A stretch of 64,000 bases of DNA from Spinellus fusiger (Eukaryota; Mucoromycota; Mucoromycetes; Mucorales; Phycomycetaceae). The stretch lies in the NCBI GenBank assembly GCA_025094145.1, contig JALLLS010000001.1, forward strand, positions 682,001 to 746,000. Direction: 5' to 3'. Below the pieces are notes generated by a model. It was not told the DNA's origin, did not search any database, and was given only the letters and a program-made list of their open reading frames with translations. Below, one piece after another: positions 12,493-25,200 of the stretch. The translations under genes were made by a program, and so were the position numbers. Within the stretch, counting starts at the first letter, position 1; the number at the start of each line of letters is the position of its first letter.

Positions 12493-15400
12493 TTATGCTT
12501 TGACCATGGATGCCAAAAAGAGCGCTTTCATAATCTTTGGAAGTTCCTTATTCTCAACACAAACATGTGCACTACTTCCCAGTGCTTTTTTCAATCTAAA
12601 AAAAGTTAGAGTTTTGAACATAATAAAGTGAATTTAAATCAGTGATTAAATCACCTATCCCAAGTCTTGTAGAAAACACTTACTGTTCTGCCTGATCTTG
12701 GAGTGATCCTATAAAAATCATTTGGGCAGTAACACGATCATCTGACTTGAGAACTGTGTACAGCAACCCATTAGAGAGTTGTGAGTATACTAGCATAAGA
12801 ATGAACTGTAGCTGAATTACCTCTTGCAATGTCTTCAGGTTGGATATTGTATTGTGTCATATTAGCATCAGATAAGACAACAACAAAATAATCATCGCCA
12901 TCTTCTTTTACAATTTCCTTGATGGAATGTGACACTGCGCCAAGAGTATTGTCTAAACATTTGCGTTATAATTATTATAATGAGTTTCAGTTCAAAGTCG
13001 GTAAGTGATACTAAATAGATTGCAAATTACCTCCACTAAGACAATACTGGGAATGTGCCCTCATCTTACTGATGATCTCAAACTCTTCTTTTTCAGAGAC
13101 TGGATACTTTCCTGGCATCACAAATTCAATATTTGCTCCATCACCGCTGTGTCCTATAATTCTATAGGCAAACTTGTGTTCAAATCCTCTGAAGGCCTCC
13201 ATCAACATGAGTGCAACTTCCATTGATCTCTCCAAACGACGATCGTGTGCATTAAAGCGAAACATGCTACAAAACATATGATTATGCAGGCCTAATAAGG
13301 ATAGATAGATTACCTTGCAGACAAGTCAAATACAAAATTCATATGTTTTGGTTTGTCTTGAAAGAGGCCAATCTCTGGATCATCATCGCCTCTCTTTTTA
13401 TAAATTGCTCTTTCTCCAGTCAAACCTTCAATGCTGAAAAAGATAAGCTCAGTTAATTCAAATTCTCGAAATTAGTTTCACATTTATATTACATTTTGGC
13501 ATCATCAAGATCACCAGAAGATTGGTTCTTCAGCCAAACACGCTCTTTGTTTTTGGCCTCAGCACTTTCTAAAATGACACGAAGTTCTCGCACTTCCCGT
13601 CGAATATTCTCCATATATTTTTGGAATTGCTTAATTCAATATAGATTAGTATATAAGTATATACTTGGTGGTATAACTGCACCTTATATGCTTACCTGAA
13701 AGTCGCCTTGAGTCATACTAATCTTTTCCAACATTTTTTGCATAGCGTGATCGTGCATTTCTCTACGAATAATCTTAATAAAAGAATATCTATGTTTCTG
13801 CCATAATGATACATCAACCTACTTCTGTGCTTGACTAACAGGGTTTGGTTCACCTCCAGCCTCATTCTATAAATTATTAATGTCATTAAATGATATTATA
13901 AAACATTTGTCTTACCAATTTAAGGTTTTGTATATCTTCAAAGCTAGCCTCCTCTCGTCCACCCTCATTCATATTGTTAGCGGACCCACTTCCACTTCCA
14001 GATCCACTTCCAGATCCACTTCCACTTCCAGATCCAGATCCACTTCCACTTCCACTTCCAGATCCACTTCCACTTCCAGATCCAGATCCACTTCCACTTC
14101 CAGATCCTTGGCCTGCCCCTTTGCTAGATTCTCCACTGGTATCAGATCCATTGTCTTGACTCTGAGCCTCAATATTTTTTTCCATAGCTTGCTCCGATTT
14201 CAATATTATATCCTGGTATTATAAATCGAGTTAGTGCATAAATCAAGATAAATAGTTAAAATATGATATATCTATACCTCTTCAGTCTCATAGATAACAG
14301 AAAGTACTTTTTGATCAACCCCAACCATTTTTTTCCACGTTTGAGCTGCTGAGAATATTTGGGAAGACACAGTCTGCCATACTTTGATAGATCCAGTATT
14401 GTCCATAGTAACAAGTTCACCATTGGAAAGCTCACACATAGATGCTACATCTCTTTCTAACTGAAATTGATAATAGTCTGATGTATCCGAGTCCCTATTT
14501 ATATGAGTGAAAATTAAAGAGACAATTAGCATTTCTCTTCTCTCTTTCTTTTTTAGCAGTAGCATATTGATATCATTACAATTCGGTTCCTCCAAGGACA
14601 GAGAGGGGCAGCTTGATTCTCCACATTTGGTGTTTGTTAGGATCCAACAAGTCAATAGTACTTTCAGCACGCCCATCCTAAAGCGTACATATACATAAGC
14701 AGTTTTAAGTATTATTATTATTATTATTATCTTTAGTAAATGTATCGTTTTCGAAAGTAAAAATAATACTTACAGTAGGAGGATGTAGAACAGCCAATTG
14801 ATGTGATTTATTGAGATATAACGATGTACCTTTGATCTTTTTGGACGATTCTTCAACTGATATATCAGTATTATAATAAGATAATAAATCCACTGTGCCA
14901 TTGTTTGTTAAGAAGTTGCTGTATGAGCATCCATTAAGGACACATCCAAATTTATCTGGGCGTGTACTTTGTCCAATTCTTAATCCAGGACTATAATATA
15001 AAACGCATGAGCTTGTGTACTATCTATATTTATACACTATGAACAGGTAAACTTACGCAAATTCGCTATTGAATAAAGTAGCTACGGTGTCAAGTTGGTG
15101 GCCGTTTTGTACTTTAACTTGGATGGGCTCTATAATAGTAGGAAGTCCTCCATGACTATCATTTGGATCAGAGTACATGGTATAAGTAGTATTGTCCCGA
15201 TTAGATCGCACAATCCAGAAATGGGGCTCGATGATAAGAAGCTGATTAACTAAAAATTAAAGACCAAAAGTATTAGTAAACAGCAAAGAGCCATACAATA
15301 TCTACTTACTGCGTGTAGGCAACTTTATTGTGTACTGTTGAGATGTATTGAAATCCAAGACAGCAACAATAGATTGATCTTCTTGATAAAACACTAGTTT

Positions 15401-18400
15401 TATATATAGATATATAGAAAATACAAGTAAGCACTTTAACTTAATGGATAAAAGTCATAAATCTTTGTATTTACCAAGTATCCCTGTAGAACTTAATACA
15501 TTGCACATAATAGATTTTAAAGGCTCGAGGTCACGAATCTAAATAGAAAGCAGTTAATACACATTATACTTGAAACCTTTGGACTACTCTCATAAATGGG
15601 AGTTTGAATAAACGTACTACAACTGACACGATTTTCTTATTGGTAAAATCACAGCATAGAAGTTCATTGTTGGAAGGATTGTGAAGAGCAAGATATTTAA
15701 CATGTCCGTTGACTTGTATAACAGATATCTTTAGTCTTGGAGGGGCTATCGTAAAATGAATATCAATCATGTTTCTTGTTACTGTCTCATATTGTGACAA
15801 GCCTACCTCTTTGTAATGGAAAGTACTCATAAAGATCCAGGCTTTCAATATTTTTGTGCCTTTGATCAATATGATGAAGTGTTACAGGATTTGTAGTCAC
15901 TACAAAAAGACTGTCATTCACTGCTGTAATGTCCAAAGCTTCTCCGCGTGTGGGTATGTCAAATGAGTATAACTGTTCAGAAAATATAGTAGAACGTCCT
16001 TCTCGACGATCTATCTTCTTCCACTTATTTCCAGTATCCAAATCCCAACCACCCTAAAGCAGGGTGAGTATTTCATCATCTATCTTATCCATCGTATATA
16101 TATATTTACCCTAATAGCAATACTGTTCACTTGAAACTGAAGCTTGTTTTGTTTGGGATTAGCCAAACGAGTCCACTGCTCCGTTAAAACAGGAAAATCG
16201 AGTTTTATAATGTTTCCCAAGTTCATGAAAAATTCTGATTCCAGTCCAACGGGTATACCATTTTTCTCAAAGACTTCAATAAGAAGCTCTTTTGATGCAT
16301 GATCATATTTATCAAAATCGAAAACATTTTGAAGGATTTTAGATATGCCTTCTTCGGGGTATTTCTAGAATGAATAAACGAATAAGGCATAGTGTCCACT
16401 GAAATGTATTGATATAAGTTTACATTACCTGTAAGTGAAGAACGATATTCACCAGCTCACGTGTGGAGTAAGGATAAGATATTAGGCTGGTAAAGCAAAG
16501 TGATGATGAATGACAAGATTCATTAGAGTTAAATCGCCTGTACTTCTTACCCTTCATCAACAAGTTTACGCAAATCAGCAAAGGCACTCGATAGTTTCTC
16601 AAGTAGATTCTCAGGAACAGAGGGACCATACTTTTGCAAAAGATACATCTGTAATACCGAGTTTTTTTAGCATTCCAATGGCTTGTAAAAACTCTACCTC
16701 TGACACTTTATCGGGATTGTCGATAGTGTGACTAAATGCAAGATTATGTATGATAAGACAACCCTTTATGTATGTAAATACTGACTTACCAACTGAATAC
16801 ATCACCAATTTCACGATAGAAATCATTTCCTAACAGTGGGCATGGAGAAAAGTTAAATGCTCAGTCAAATCATTTCTGACTATTATTATTACCAAGGAAG
16901 GGATAACCTAATAAAACGAAATTAGGATTAGAGTTTAAACTTCTTGCCAGACTTTCACGCACCTGGTCGATTGGCAAGAACAATCATACGGAAATTCTAA
17001 TTAAATATATATGATTAAGAGTGGTAGTAATAAAAAAAAAGTTAGTACTGGCTTACAGGATGAACAAGAATATAACGGTCTTCCGGCTGTATGTCAGACT
17101 CTCTAGATAGGATACGTCTTCCATCCCCAAGCACCATCTGACCATCGTCAACCAGACTCTTTAATACTGCTGTTACATAAGTGGGTGCCTTATCAGCCTC
17201 ATCGACCACAAGAATTGTACCTGTGATGATGATTAATTAATTAATCAGGGTATGGTTATTGTGACAGTTTCCTACCATCACGCACAGCTTTTACAAGTGA
17301 AGAGTCTTCGAAAATCAATACACCATCTCTTATAGCAGGCGTCGTTGTTAAACTTTGAACAGTACTATCACGATGAAGCTGGATGTATTCACGCGGCAAA
17401 CGTAGTAATTGCAAGAAGTAATCTGCAAGTTTATTTTTACCCACACCCTGATTTCCTATCAACAACAGATGATCACCTATGCACAAGATTAAGATGAAAA
17501 GGAGTTTAGGATGAAAAGTCTTGGATTCAGAGCTGAGTGGCGACTAACCTAGCTGGTGGTCCTTCATCATCTCTCTCAATATCTCAGTGTGCGAAGGGTT
17601 CTCATGGAATACAATGTTTGGAATGAGCATGGGATTACCACCTTTGAATACTGGCTCGATCACATTTCCAATGCGAACATATTGAGGATCTTCAGGAGAT
17701 GGAAGAACCTCAATTTTGAGCTTTGGAGAGAATGATAAATGAGTTGTTATTTTTAATAACACATCAAGTTAGAACTTACATCTGTGGATGTAGAATTGTT
17801 CTTTGGAGGGTACATTCCATTAGCGATCAGTAGCTCATGCAAAGCTTCTTTGGCCACAGATGGCATAAATCTAGAAAGTGCAGCTTTGTTGATAGCCTTG
17901 TAAAGATTCTCATTTTCAAAGTAAGCAAGTCGGCGACACATTCTGATTAACTGTCGAGTTGATAATGCACTAGAGAGCATTCTTATAGTGTCGTCTTTAT
18001 CTCTTCTCAGCCGTTGGGAAAATGCCAGAAGTCGTGCTAAATCATCTTCACTCACACCTGGTGAAAGGTATTTCAAAACATCTTGCTCTTCCTAAGCAGA
18101 CGATATAATTAAATTAGTACAGTAGTTTTCTGTGAGTCATAAATCTTACTTGGGAAGACAAAGCATCAACAACAATGAAATGAAACATGGACAGTATTTC
18201 AGCTGTTAACCAGGATCCGGCTTTTGGGCCTACCTGTCCACTCACTCCAGATTTTGCAAGAGCAATAATACGGAATGAGGGATGAATAGGAATCAGCTTT
18301 TTATCCTTCAATTCCTGAATAGTAAGTTTTGATTTTTTCATCAGCTTCTCATAGCGATGGGCATTGATTAAACGGGTCCCATCAGGCAACTGCATCTCAC

Positions 18401-20543
18401 GTTCAATAGACAATCTTTGAAGTGTATTGAGGGTACCATAAGAAAGAGCTTCAATACCATCAAGGACGGCCAGGTTTCCGTGGATAGCTGCCTCTACTAA
18501 AAGAGAGTTCTTCAAAAGCATAGATCAATTGAGTGTACTACTTCTTTTGTCTTTTACATTATTCACTCATTTACCTCCCAGACTGTATCACCAGTAGCTG
18601 TTGTTGATCTTCTCTGAAGTAAGTCTCTCGAAGACATATCCCTGTACAGAGGGATATAATCGACAACATAACCAAGATTGCTTGCAACTATAAAGATGAT
18701 ATGAGCATGACATGGTTATCTTTTTGAAAAAGAAAATACATACAATGACGGACAATTGCAGATTTTCCTACACCTTTGTGAGTACCAAGAAGACAGATAT
18801 CACCACCACTTGCATGAATCATCATCATTGATGTGTATATCTCCTTATGATAAGATGTTTCAACAAAATATTCAGCAGGGCTGAATTCTTTGTGTCCACT
18901 AAATACAGATAACTGAAGTGGTGGTGCAGTGATGTGTGAGAATGTAATGATTGCTTCTGAAATGGGATAGGACTCGTCAATGGATGTCTTTTTCTGATTC
19001 AAAGATTCAATACTAGCAATATTATATCCAGATGGAGTTTGGCGGGCTTCTTCATGGGCTTCAACAACTGGAGAAGAAATACCAAAACGCCGATAAGCTG
19101 CTTCAATAATACCAATCTGCTCAATATCACATGTAGGCAGGAGGGGATATGGATAAATTGTATCAACTAAGAATCGTGGATGCAAATAAGAGAAGAGAGA
19201 GAGTAAAGGGGCAAGGCTCTCAATAGTCATTGGAAATTCAGGAATATCAATCTCTCGAACTACGTTTCCATCAACTTTTACTCCCAATACTCTACTAATA
19301 GATACAAGTCGCTCGATGAGTTGTTGGGAAACATTGTTATCAGTAAGATTCATCATTTGCTGTATTTGACTTTGATAATTTGGTGCTTTGATGTCTCGGC
19401 TTTGGAAGCGAGATCTAAGTGGAGGATCCAATGGGTATCCAATATAAGGTGGCACGGGTAAACCTATACACAATACACTCCATGAATAAAAACAACAAGT
19501 GTCACTACAAATCAATGATTTACCCAATGCAAAGACGATGAAACGACTGTCTACTTTCTCAAACTTATTCAAACTGCCACCTTCGCTAATACTATCTTTG
19601 GCTGTCAGAAAACGACCATCATCCAAGGACATTTCTCTATTCTCAAGCAAATTGTTCAATATAGGCAAAACATTGCGCTCGGCCTTTTCTATTCCATCTA
19701 AGACTAGGATTCTGCCGTATATCGCAGCTCTCACTGCAGCTTGGTCCAAGTAGAATGAAGTACCATCTTTAAGCTCTCGTCGCTGTTTCAAATCAGCATC
19801 TGTAATATCTTTTGATAAAGCTACATATTCGATTCTACAAGATAGATAAGTATTTATTTAACAATTCATAAAGTTTTTATTATTATTATTATTATCATTA
19901 TTATTATTATTATTATTTTAAACTTACTCTCTCTGCGTCATCTCAGCATATTTCATTACTAAAGAGCGTCTTAATGCACCAGGAGGACCTATAAGAAAGA
20001 TGTCTTGTCCAAGCTATTATTTGTTATTTATAAACTCAGCTACATAATAACTTAATTAGAATCCGTGGTTTTACCTTGTCTTTCTGCATCATCCTTTTAT
20101 TCACCATTAATAGTGTTAGTAAGGCGTCTATTTGCGAAAAAATAATTATAAAAAAAACCAACCATCTTAAATGTCTCATCATTTCCTATGAAAGTCATAA
20201 GCAAATATACACTAAGTATAGTTTCAACTGCATAACAAACTTCCGTCTAGCTATAGTACCTGAGACTCTTCATAAAAAGGCAGAGTTTGTTCAGGAACAA
20301 GCTCAGGGTTTCTTGGTGGGTTGATTTTCATTTCAACATCACCAATACGGACTAAAGTGACATTGGCTATAGAATGCAATGACATTAGCTATACTTCATG
20401 AATACATCTTTCAGCAGACAAGTACATTGTTGAGCAAGATCTTCGTCTTCTTCTGACTCTGACCATCCATTATGGGGAGATAGGACTTTCCCCAATTGCT
20501 TTAGTCGTTTGCGTGCCTGTTTATGAGGATGTCTGGCAGTCAT
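12493..20543 (-). CDS. VWA8: von Willebrand factor A domain-containing protein 8 (AAA ATPase)
   Basis: 37 exons, reconstructing to 1,907 residues; animal VWA8 has about the same length. Order along the protein: the RIGDV entry block; a first AAA site with IGPPGALRR (about 96-104, lacking the P-loop Lys); a second P-loop GTHKGVGKS (about 450); a third P-loop GNQGVGKNK (about 790) with Walker B ILVVDEAD (about 850); a beta-rich middle; a Ser-Gly tract; a coiled segment; and a VWA domain with MIDAS DLSAS (about 1724). VWA8 is known as a mitochondrial matrix-side ATPase; no clear targeting peptide is visible here. Exons: 20426-20543, 20260-20366, 20163-20185, 20075-20093, 19928-20013, 19524-19834, 18744-19463, 18575-18687, 18150-18509, 17780-18091, 17549-17720, 17276-17476, 17057-17220, 16963-16996, 16893-16907, 16790-16829, 16698-16731, 16551-16648, 16429-16486, 16110-16364, 15807-16053, 15588-15745, 15475-15538, 15310-15393, 15057-15249, 14774-14990, 14580-14677, 14278-14494, 13916-14212, 13823-13866, 13696-13762, 13493-13629, 13314-13433, 13031-13266, 12821-12952, 12684-12753, 12493-12595. 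All junctions keep frame. Confidence 0.95.
13980..14106 (-). repeat. Ser-Gly dipeptide repeat inside VWA8
   Basis: A GGATCT/GGAAGT hexamer array in exon 29 of VWA8, encoding about 20 Gly-Ser dipeptides as a flexible linker ahead of the coiled segment and VWA domain. The apparent ORFs in the other frames across it are shadows. Confidence 0.9.
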
Positions 20544-21834
20544 ACTGTAGAGTAAAAAAGAGGTTACTTCTAAGCTGCAGGTCAGGAACTTACTTTTATT
20601 AAAACTCAGTATGCACTTAGTCAGCTAGTTTCACTCATCGAACAGCTGTCACTTTCCAGCCTACCATTGTCATTAGGCAAACTTTCGCCTTTATAAACAC
20701 ACCAATCTTATAACAAAGACTTGAACAGTATCGCTCTGTTTTGTTTTGTTTTGTTTTTTCCACGCAGACATTCTCTTTATTATGAATGGTAGATATAATA
20801 AATAAGTATCTGCTGATATGTCTACAACATATATCTTCAGTTTGAATCCTATTGGTTCACCAACATTATAATAAAGTGATGAGGAGAAAGATATCGATCC
20901 TTTAGACTATTTCCTTTTATGCATCTATACTTTATGTTGATGACGCTATAACTTTATGAACTCATTGGACTGAGACGTGGAACTTTCATTAAATAAAGAG
21001 AAGAATATTATACACAACAGTGGTTTTATTTCAATGTTAATTCATAAGCATTGTCAGTAGTTGGCATAGATAACTGCCTAGCATATTTACCTTATGCTCC
21101 CAATGAAGTTGTCCCTCACTTTTGATACTTTACCCCCACTCTGGCACCACAATGGTCTCTAACCTTTCTTCGATTAAACACACCCTTCTGTCCTTCTTAA
21201 TGGTATTTATATGACTCAATGGTGGATTGGGTAATAGTAGGACATTGTGAGGACCAACAAAAAAAATGCTACTATGCCATTGTCAGCCCTCCACTCTTGG
21301 GCAAACACACTACCAAGCATATCTCCTTGAAATATTTTACAACTTTTCATAGTATGGAAAGGACCACACCAAACAGGTGATGTGCCTCGAACATGAGTTG
21401 TTTATGTTTAGCTTCTAGTGTAGGATAGCTGAACGGGTTTCAATGCTAGCACCTTTTTCATATATCTCAAAGACTATATAGGGTTCCACGGTGTTGGACA
21501 ACACAGACATTGTAAAGAAAGAAATAAAGAAGTCATAAGAAATAGGCATGTGCTCTATTGTAATTAATAAATAAAAAACAGTTAGAAATCTATAATAATA
21601 ATAATAAATTAAACTTGAGGGACTCTTGAGATAGGAAGCCTTAGATGGCTAGAGAAGTAGAAGGGTGAACTTTTGGGTAGAGAAAAGATACTTTATTTTG
21701 TATGTAGAATTGTAGATATTTATACTATTCTATTTCTCTGATTATTAGAAGTAGTATAGAGCCATTATGACTAATTGTTAACAGGTACTGCAGGTAGCAG
21801 TACAGCAGTCCTTACAACTAATGACTAACATTTA
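20544..21834. other. Intergenic region upstream of VWA8
   Basis: No coding signal beyond very short ORFs. An AAT run lies at about 21592-21606. It presumably carries the VWA8 promoter, but I see no element I can name. Confidence 0.5.
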
Positions 21835-22075
21835 GTCTGTAGGTATCGACATAGTGTTGTAAATGTGAAGACTTTCCCCCCTTGAAACACATATAGGACA
21901 AGGGAGGGAAAACCATCCCTGAATTTACTAAGCCATTACTGTATAACTTAAACCTTTTTAGCATAGAATATATATATATATAAGTAGACCAAAATTCATA
22001 CAATGAATCTTTGAGAAATATATCCTTTAATTCAAACAAACACACCTATTGTTTTTTGGGTTTTCCAACAATAGC
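21835..22075 (+). repeat. Dispersed repeat R3, copy 1
   Basis: About 240 bp closely resembling 61320-61560 in the same orientation. Shared blocks include TGTTGTAAATGTGAA, the CCCTTGAA-CACA-ATA stretch and TCATACAATGAA-TCTTTGAGAAAT. Non-coding. Confidence 0.75.
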
Positions 22076-22330
22076 AATTGTTATGGCTGATGACTCATGA
22101 TGTTTGTTTCAGCAACCATGGAAGAATGTTCAACTTCTGCTGGAACTCCGGAGAGTGCTAGGCTTACAACAACAATAATAATGATATATCTGTCCAAGGC
22201 CATAGGCCAAAGGACATACCTTATTATTTGAGTAGGAGGAGACTCTGACTGTGTTACCATCTTTTCTTTATTTGTTCAAAAATATTCAAATTTTAGGTAT
22301 ATATACTAGTTTAGTTTGTTATATACAACT

Positions 22331-22837
22331 CTACCATTGCATATAGGTGCAAAATGGGAAGGGTGGGTGGGTGACAGTCAGAGTGCTACCGGGCAAAAAA
22401 CCAGAACCCAAAGTGACCAATGTGAAATCCGTAGCTGTCTCTTTAGAAAGCCTGTAGAAGGTGTCAAACACTAAGGAAGAAGCCCAAGAATCATGAGTGA
22501 GGATGTTGTCAATAGGGACACCAAAGCGGGCAGCAGCAGAAGAACCAAGAGCACAAGCATGAGGGTGGCCTGACTGTTGGCAACAAGGTATTAGGCCTGT
22601 AAGGCTGTTTATGTATTTACCAATTCTTTTGGAACTGAGAGGACAAGAGAAATCACAAAGGTGCCAGACAAGGTAGTTGATGGACCTAGATGGGCAAATG
22701 GGATGTGGTAGGTGGCAAGGTAGTGTGGCAATGGTGTCAATGTAGTGCTTCAGGATGAGAACGGGACAAAGAATTGGGTCTATGGAGTGTGCCTGTGCCC
22801 ATGCAATGTACTTCTGTTGTATGGGTTTGTATTGCCC
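22331..22837 (-). pseudogene. Tyrosine-recombinase C-terminal fragment (DIRS- or Crypton-like)
   Basis: An open frame of about 168 codons with no start codon, bounded by an in-frame TGA upstream and TAG downstream. The end resembles the catalytic end of tyrosine recombinases: an ALGSSAAARFGVP block, then SWASSLVFDTFYRLS, where the Tyr of FYRLS would be the nucleophile. The position of the usual HxxR appears as P-H-A-C, so the catalytic His and Arg both look lost. It is probably the remains of a DIRS-type or Crypton-type element; the fragment is too short to decide. The left edge of the inverted-repeat element lies 42 bp to the right. Confidence 0.55.
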
Positions 22838-22878
22838 TCAAGTGACTTGTCTGTCTGGATGCAAGAAAACGTGGACAG

Positions 22879-23408
22879 TGTGATTATCCAGACAAGTAGA
22901 AAATAATGAGACTGAACAAAGATAATTTTTATTAAGTAAAGAGTGGTTCATTATTTATACTTTTTGTGGGTGCTTATCCTTCAGTAGTATTCTACCTTTT
23001 GGTAGTTAATGATTAGTTCATGGCATAGCTTATTGATAGATACAACCATATGGTTGGTGTAGATGATTTATCCTATGGTAGTTTACATAGTTGTAGCTTT
23101 ATGGTTAATTCATTGAATAAGCACACCATTATAGAGCCATCTAGTATGTCTTCACTTTTAATTGCCTTTGATAGGTCTTATTTAATCTACTAAGGATATA
23201 TAGATGAAGGTAGCTCATTAAGTGTCTGATAATAATTTGAGCTTAGAAGGTTGGTTTGTAGTTACAACCAATCAGTGAGATTATACAGAGATGTACTATG
23301 TTACTTGTGTGCACTCAAGCTTTTCATAGAGTATTCTGAATGTCACAGCACACTACTTGTGTTGACTTATTCATAGAGAATCTTTGGATTGAAGTCAGAA
23401 CATGACAC
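22879..23408 (+). repeat. Left 530-bp terminal inverted repeat
   Basis: Begins TGTGATTATCCAGACAAGTA and ends TCAGAACATGACAC. It pairs with 25201-25730. Confidence 0.9.
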
Positions 23409-23414
23409 AATCCT

Positions 23415-24863
23415 ATGCATGCAGCAATTGCATGTAGTCTTAGTCCCAAGGCTAGGCTCCTGTGTAGAAAATGTTTATGGAGAAACAAAGGTGAAAGAGC
23501 AGTAGTGGTTGGTGCCCCTGCAAGAAGAAGAGAGGAGTTGGTGGAGATGTGCCAACATTGTGAAAACAACCCTAACAACACCAGCCTAAGAAGTAACCCC
23601 AGCACTGGCTTCAAGCTAACTGGTGGTGAAGCACTTTTATCTCTTGAGTCATGGGATCCCTACAAGGATTGCCTGGTGGAGATACTCTACACTATCCTCC
23701 TTGGTGTTGCCAAGAGTCTTGTGATTGGCATGGTGCCATTCTTCACTAAGAAAGAAGTCAGGTACTTGGAAGAAAGCTTCTTCCAGTACAGTTCAAGAGC
23801 TTTCACAAGAAAGCACTGTACTCCTTTCTGCCATTGTGGCTCTTATCTTGGAAGAGACTTTAAAATAATTGTGCAGCAAATGCCTATTATTTTGAATCTC
23901 TTGATCCAAAATAATCTCATTGTTGTCACCAATGAGAAAACAATCAATTATGATTGTTTTATAAAAAATGGTTCTCTTGTTTCTCTTCTTTATGTACAAA
24001 GAATCAAGCTCTCTCTGGATGTCTTTGTTTATAAGGTGAGGTGCGTCACACAAGAGTTGGTCAGTGCAATCATCCAGTATGATGCAATACCAGCTGTAAA
24101 CAAGTCTGTGAAGAAGACAGTCATTGGTGGCACTCTCAAACTCCATCTTCTCAGCCATCTTTGTGAAGACATTTCTTGCTTTGCCTCACCTATTCATTTT
24201 GAAATAGAAAGAGGCAAGCAATTCAATAAGTTCATTCATGAACAAATTATCTTCACCAACTGACAGTTGCCCTCTTGAGATGTTGCTATTTCCTTTGGGA
24301 AAAAGTACATGTCTTCACATGTCTTTCAAGGCGGGTACTGGCAGGTACCAGGCTATGGTGGCCTCTTTACTGCTGAAGCTGAGTTGAAGCTGCTTCAACA
24401 GTCTCATCCCCTCACCATTTCCCATGAGTTAGTAGACAACAACAGCAGCTCCAAAAGCATTGTTGTTGGTCTGGCTAGACTCTTTTCCTTTTCTTCTGGT
24501 GCTTCCCCTGTCTTTGGTAAGGTTATTGCCACTGATATAAAGAAAAACACTGCCACCATCCTTCCTTTCAACTTCCAACTTGCCTCTGACAAAACTCCAT
24601 CTAACCACCCACAATATTTTACATTGGCTGTAGAAAGCCCCAACCCTCACACTATTTTTTCCTTGGGTCAAAAGGATAGCATTGGAAACAATGTTGTCTT
24701 GCCCTTGAGCACTACAATTATAGTAGCTTTTGATGATGTAGTAGTTGTAGAAGCAGTTGACATTCAGTCAATGAATGAATGCACTGTGCTCAATGTAAGT
24801 AAGCTTGGCTCTCTCTTTTGGACAATGACCACTAGAGTCAATTCAGTGCAAGTCCCACAATAA
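23415..24863 (+). pseudogene. Decayed transposase-like gene (multi-copy fungal TE protein family)
   Basis: Two collinear frames. The first, 23415-24263, holds an SWDPYKDCLVEILYTILLGV block, a GSYLGRDFKIIVQQMP block and the KLHLLSHLCEDI/HFEIERGKQFNKF block. The second, 24309-24863, starts with HVFQGGYW. Read straight through, they form one protein interrupted by two TGA codons 15 bases apart, just after the QFNKF region; restoring the usual residues at those codons would most simply give Arg. This arrangement resembles large repeated proteins in basidiomycete and Mucoromycota TEs (Tnp2/KDZ-like; exact family uncertain). The N-terminal domains are missing, because the inverted repeat begins 6 bp upstream of the first ATG. 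Probably inactive. Confidence 0.65.
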
Positions 24864-25200
24864 ATATTTTTAAACATTGTTATGCTGCAAATACTGTGGG
24901 TTTAAGGATAACATATTATGTTAAGAGAGGAATATCAGTGACTGAGTTATAAAATTAAGAAGATTCTTGTTCTATTTCTTGTCTTTACAGCCAATTTTCT
25001 ACTTTATAATTGCAGTCAATTATCTTTGTTCTGATAGGCAGGCAGAGTTTGAAATCGACCCTCTGGACAACAAAAAGGCATCTTTAAACACATTAGCCAA
25101 TCATAAGAAGATTTTGATTTTATCCTCAGAATATTTCTTTTTATATCCCAAGAATCTCCTGGTGTGTAAGTATGCCTTGTCTTCAGTCTACTCAGGGTGA

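Noticed and set aside
13880..14224. Several overlapping ORFs with Ser-Thr-Arg or Asp-Pro-Leu repeats
   Set aside because: They are other frames of the Ser-Gly repeat in VWA8 exon 29.
23324..23614. A 96-codon minus-strand ORF at the edge of the left inverted repeat
   Set aside because: Antisense to the transposase-like gene and part of the repeat; no motif.
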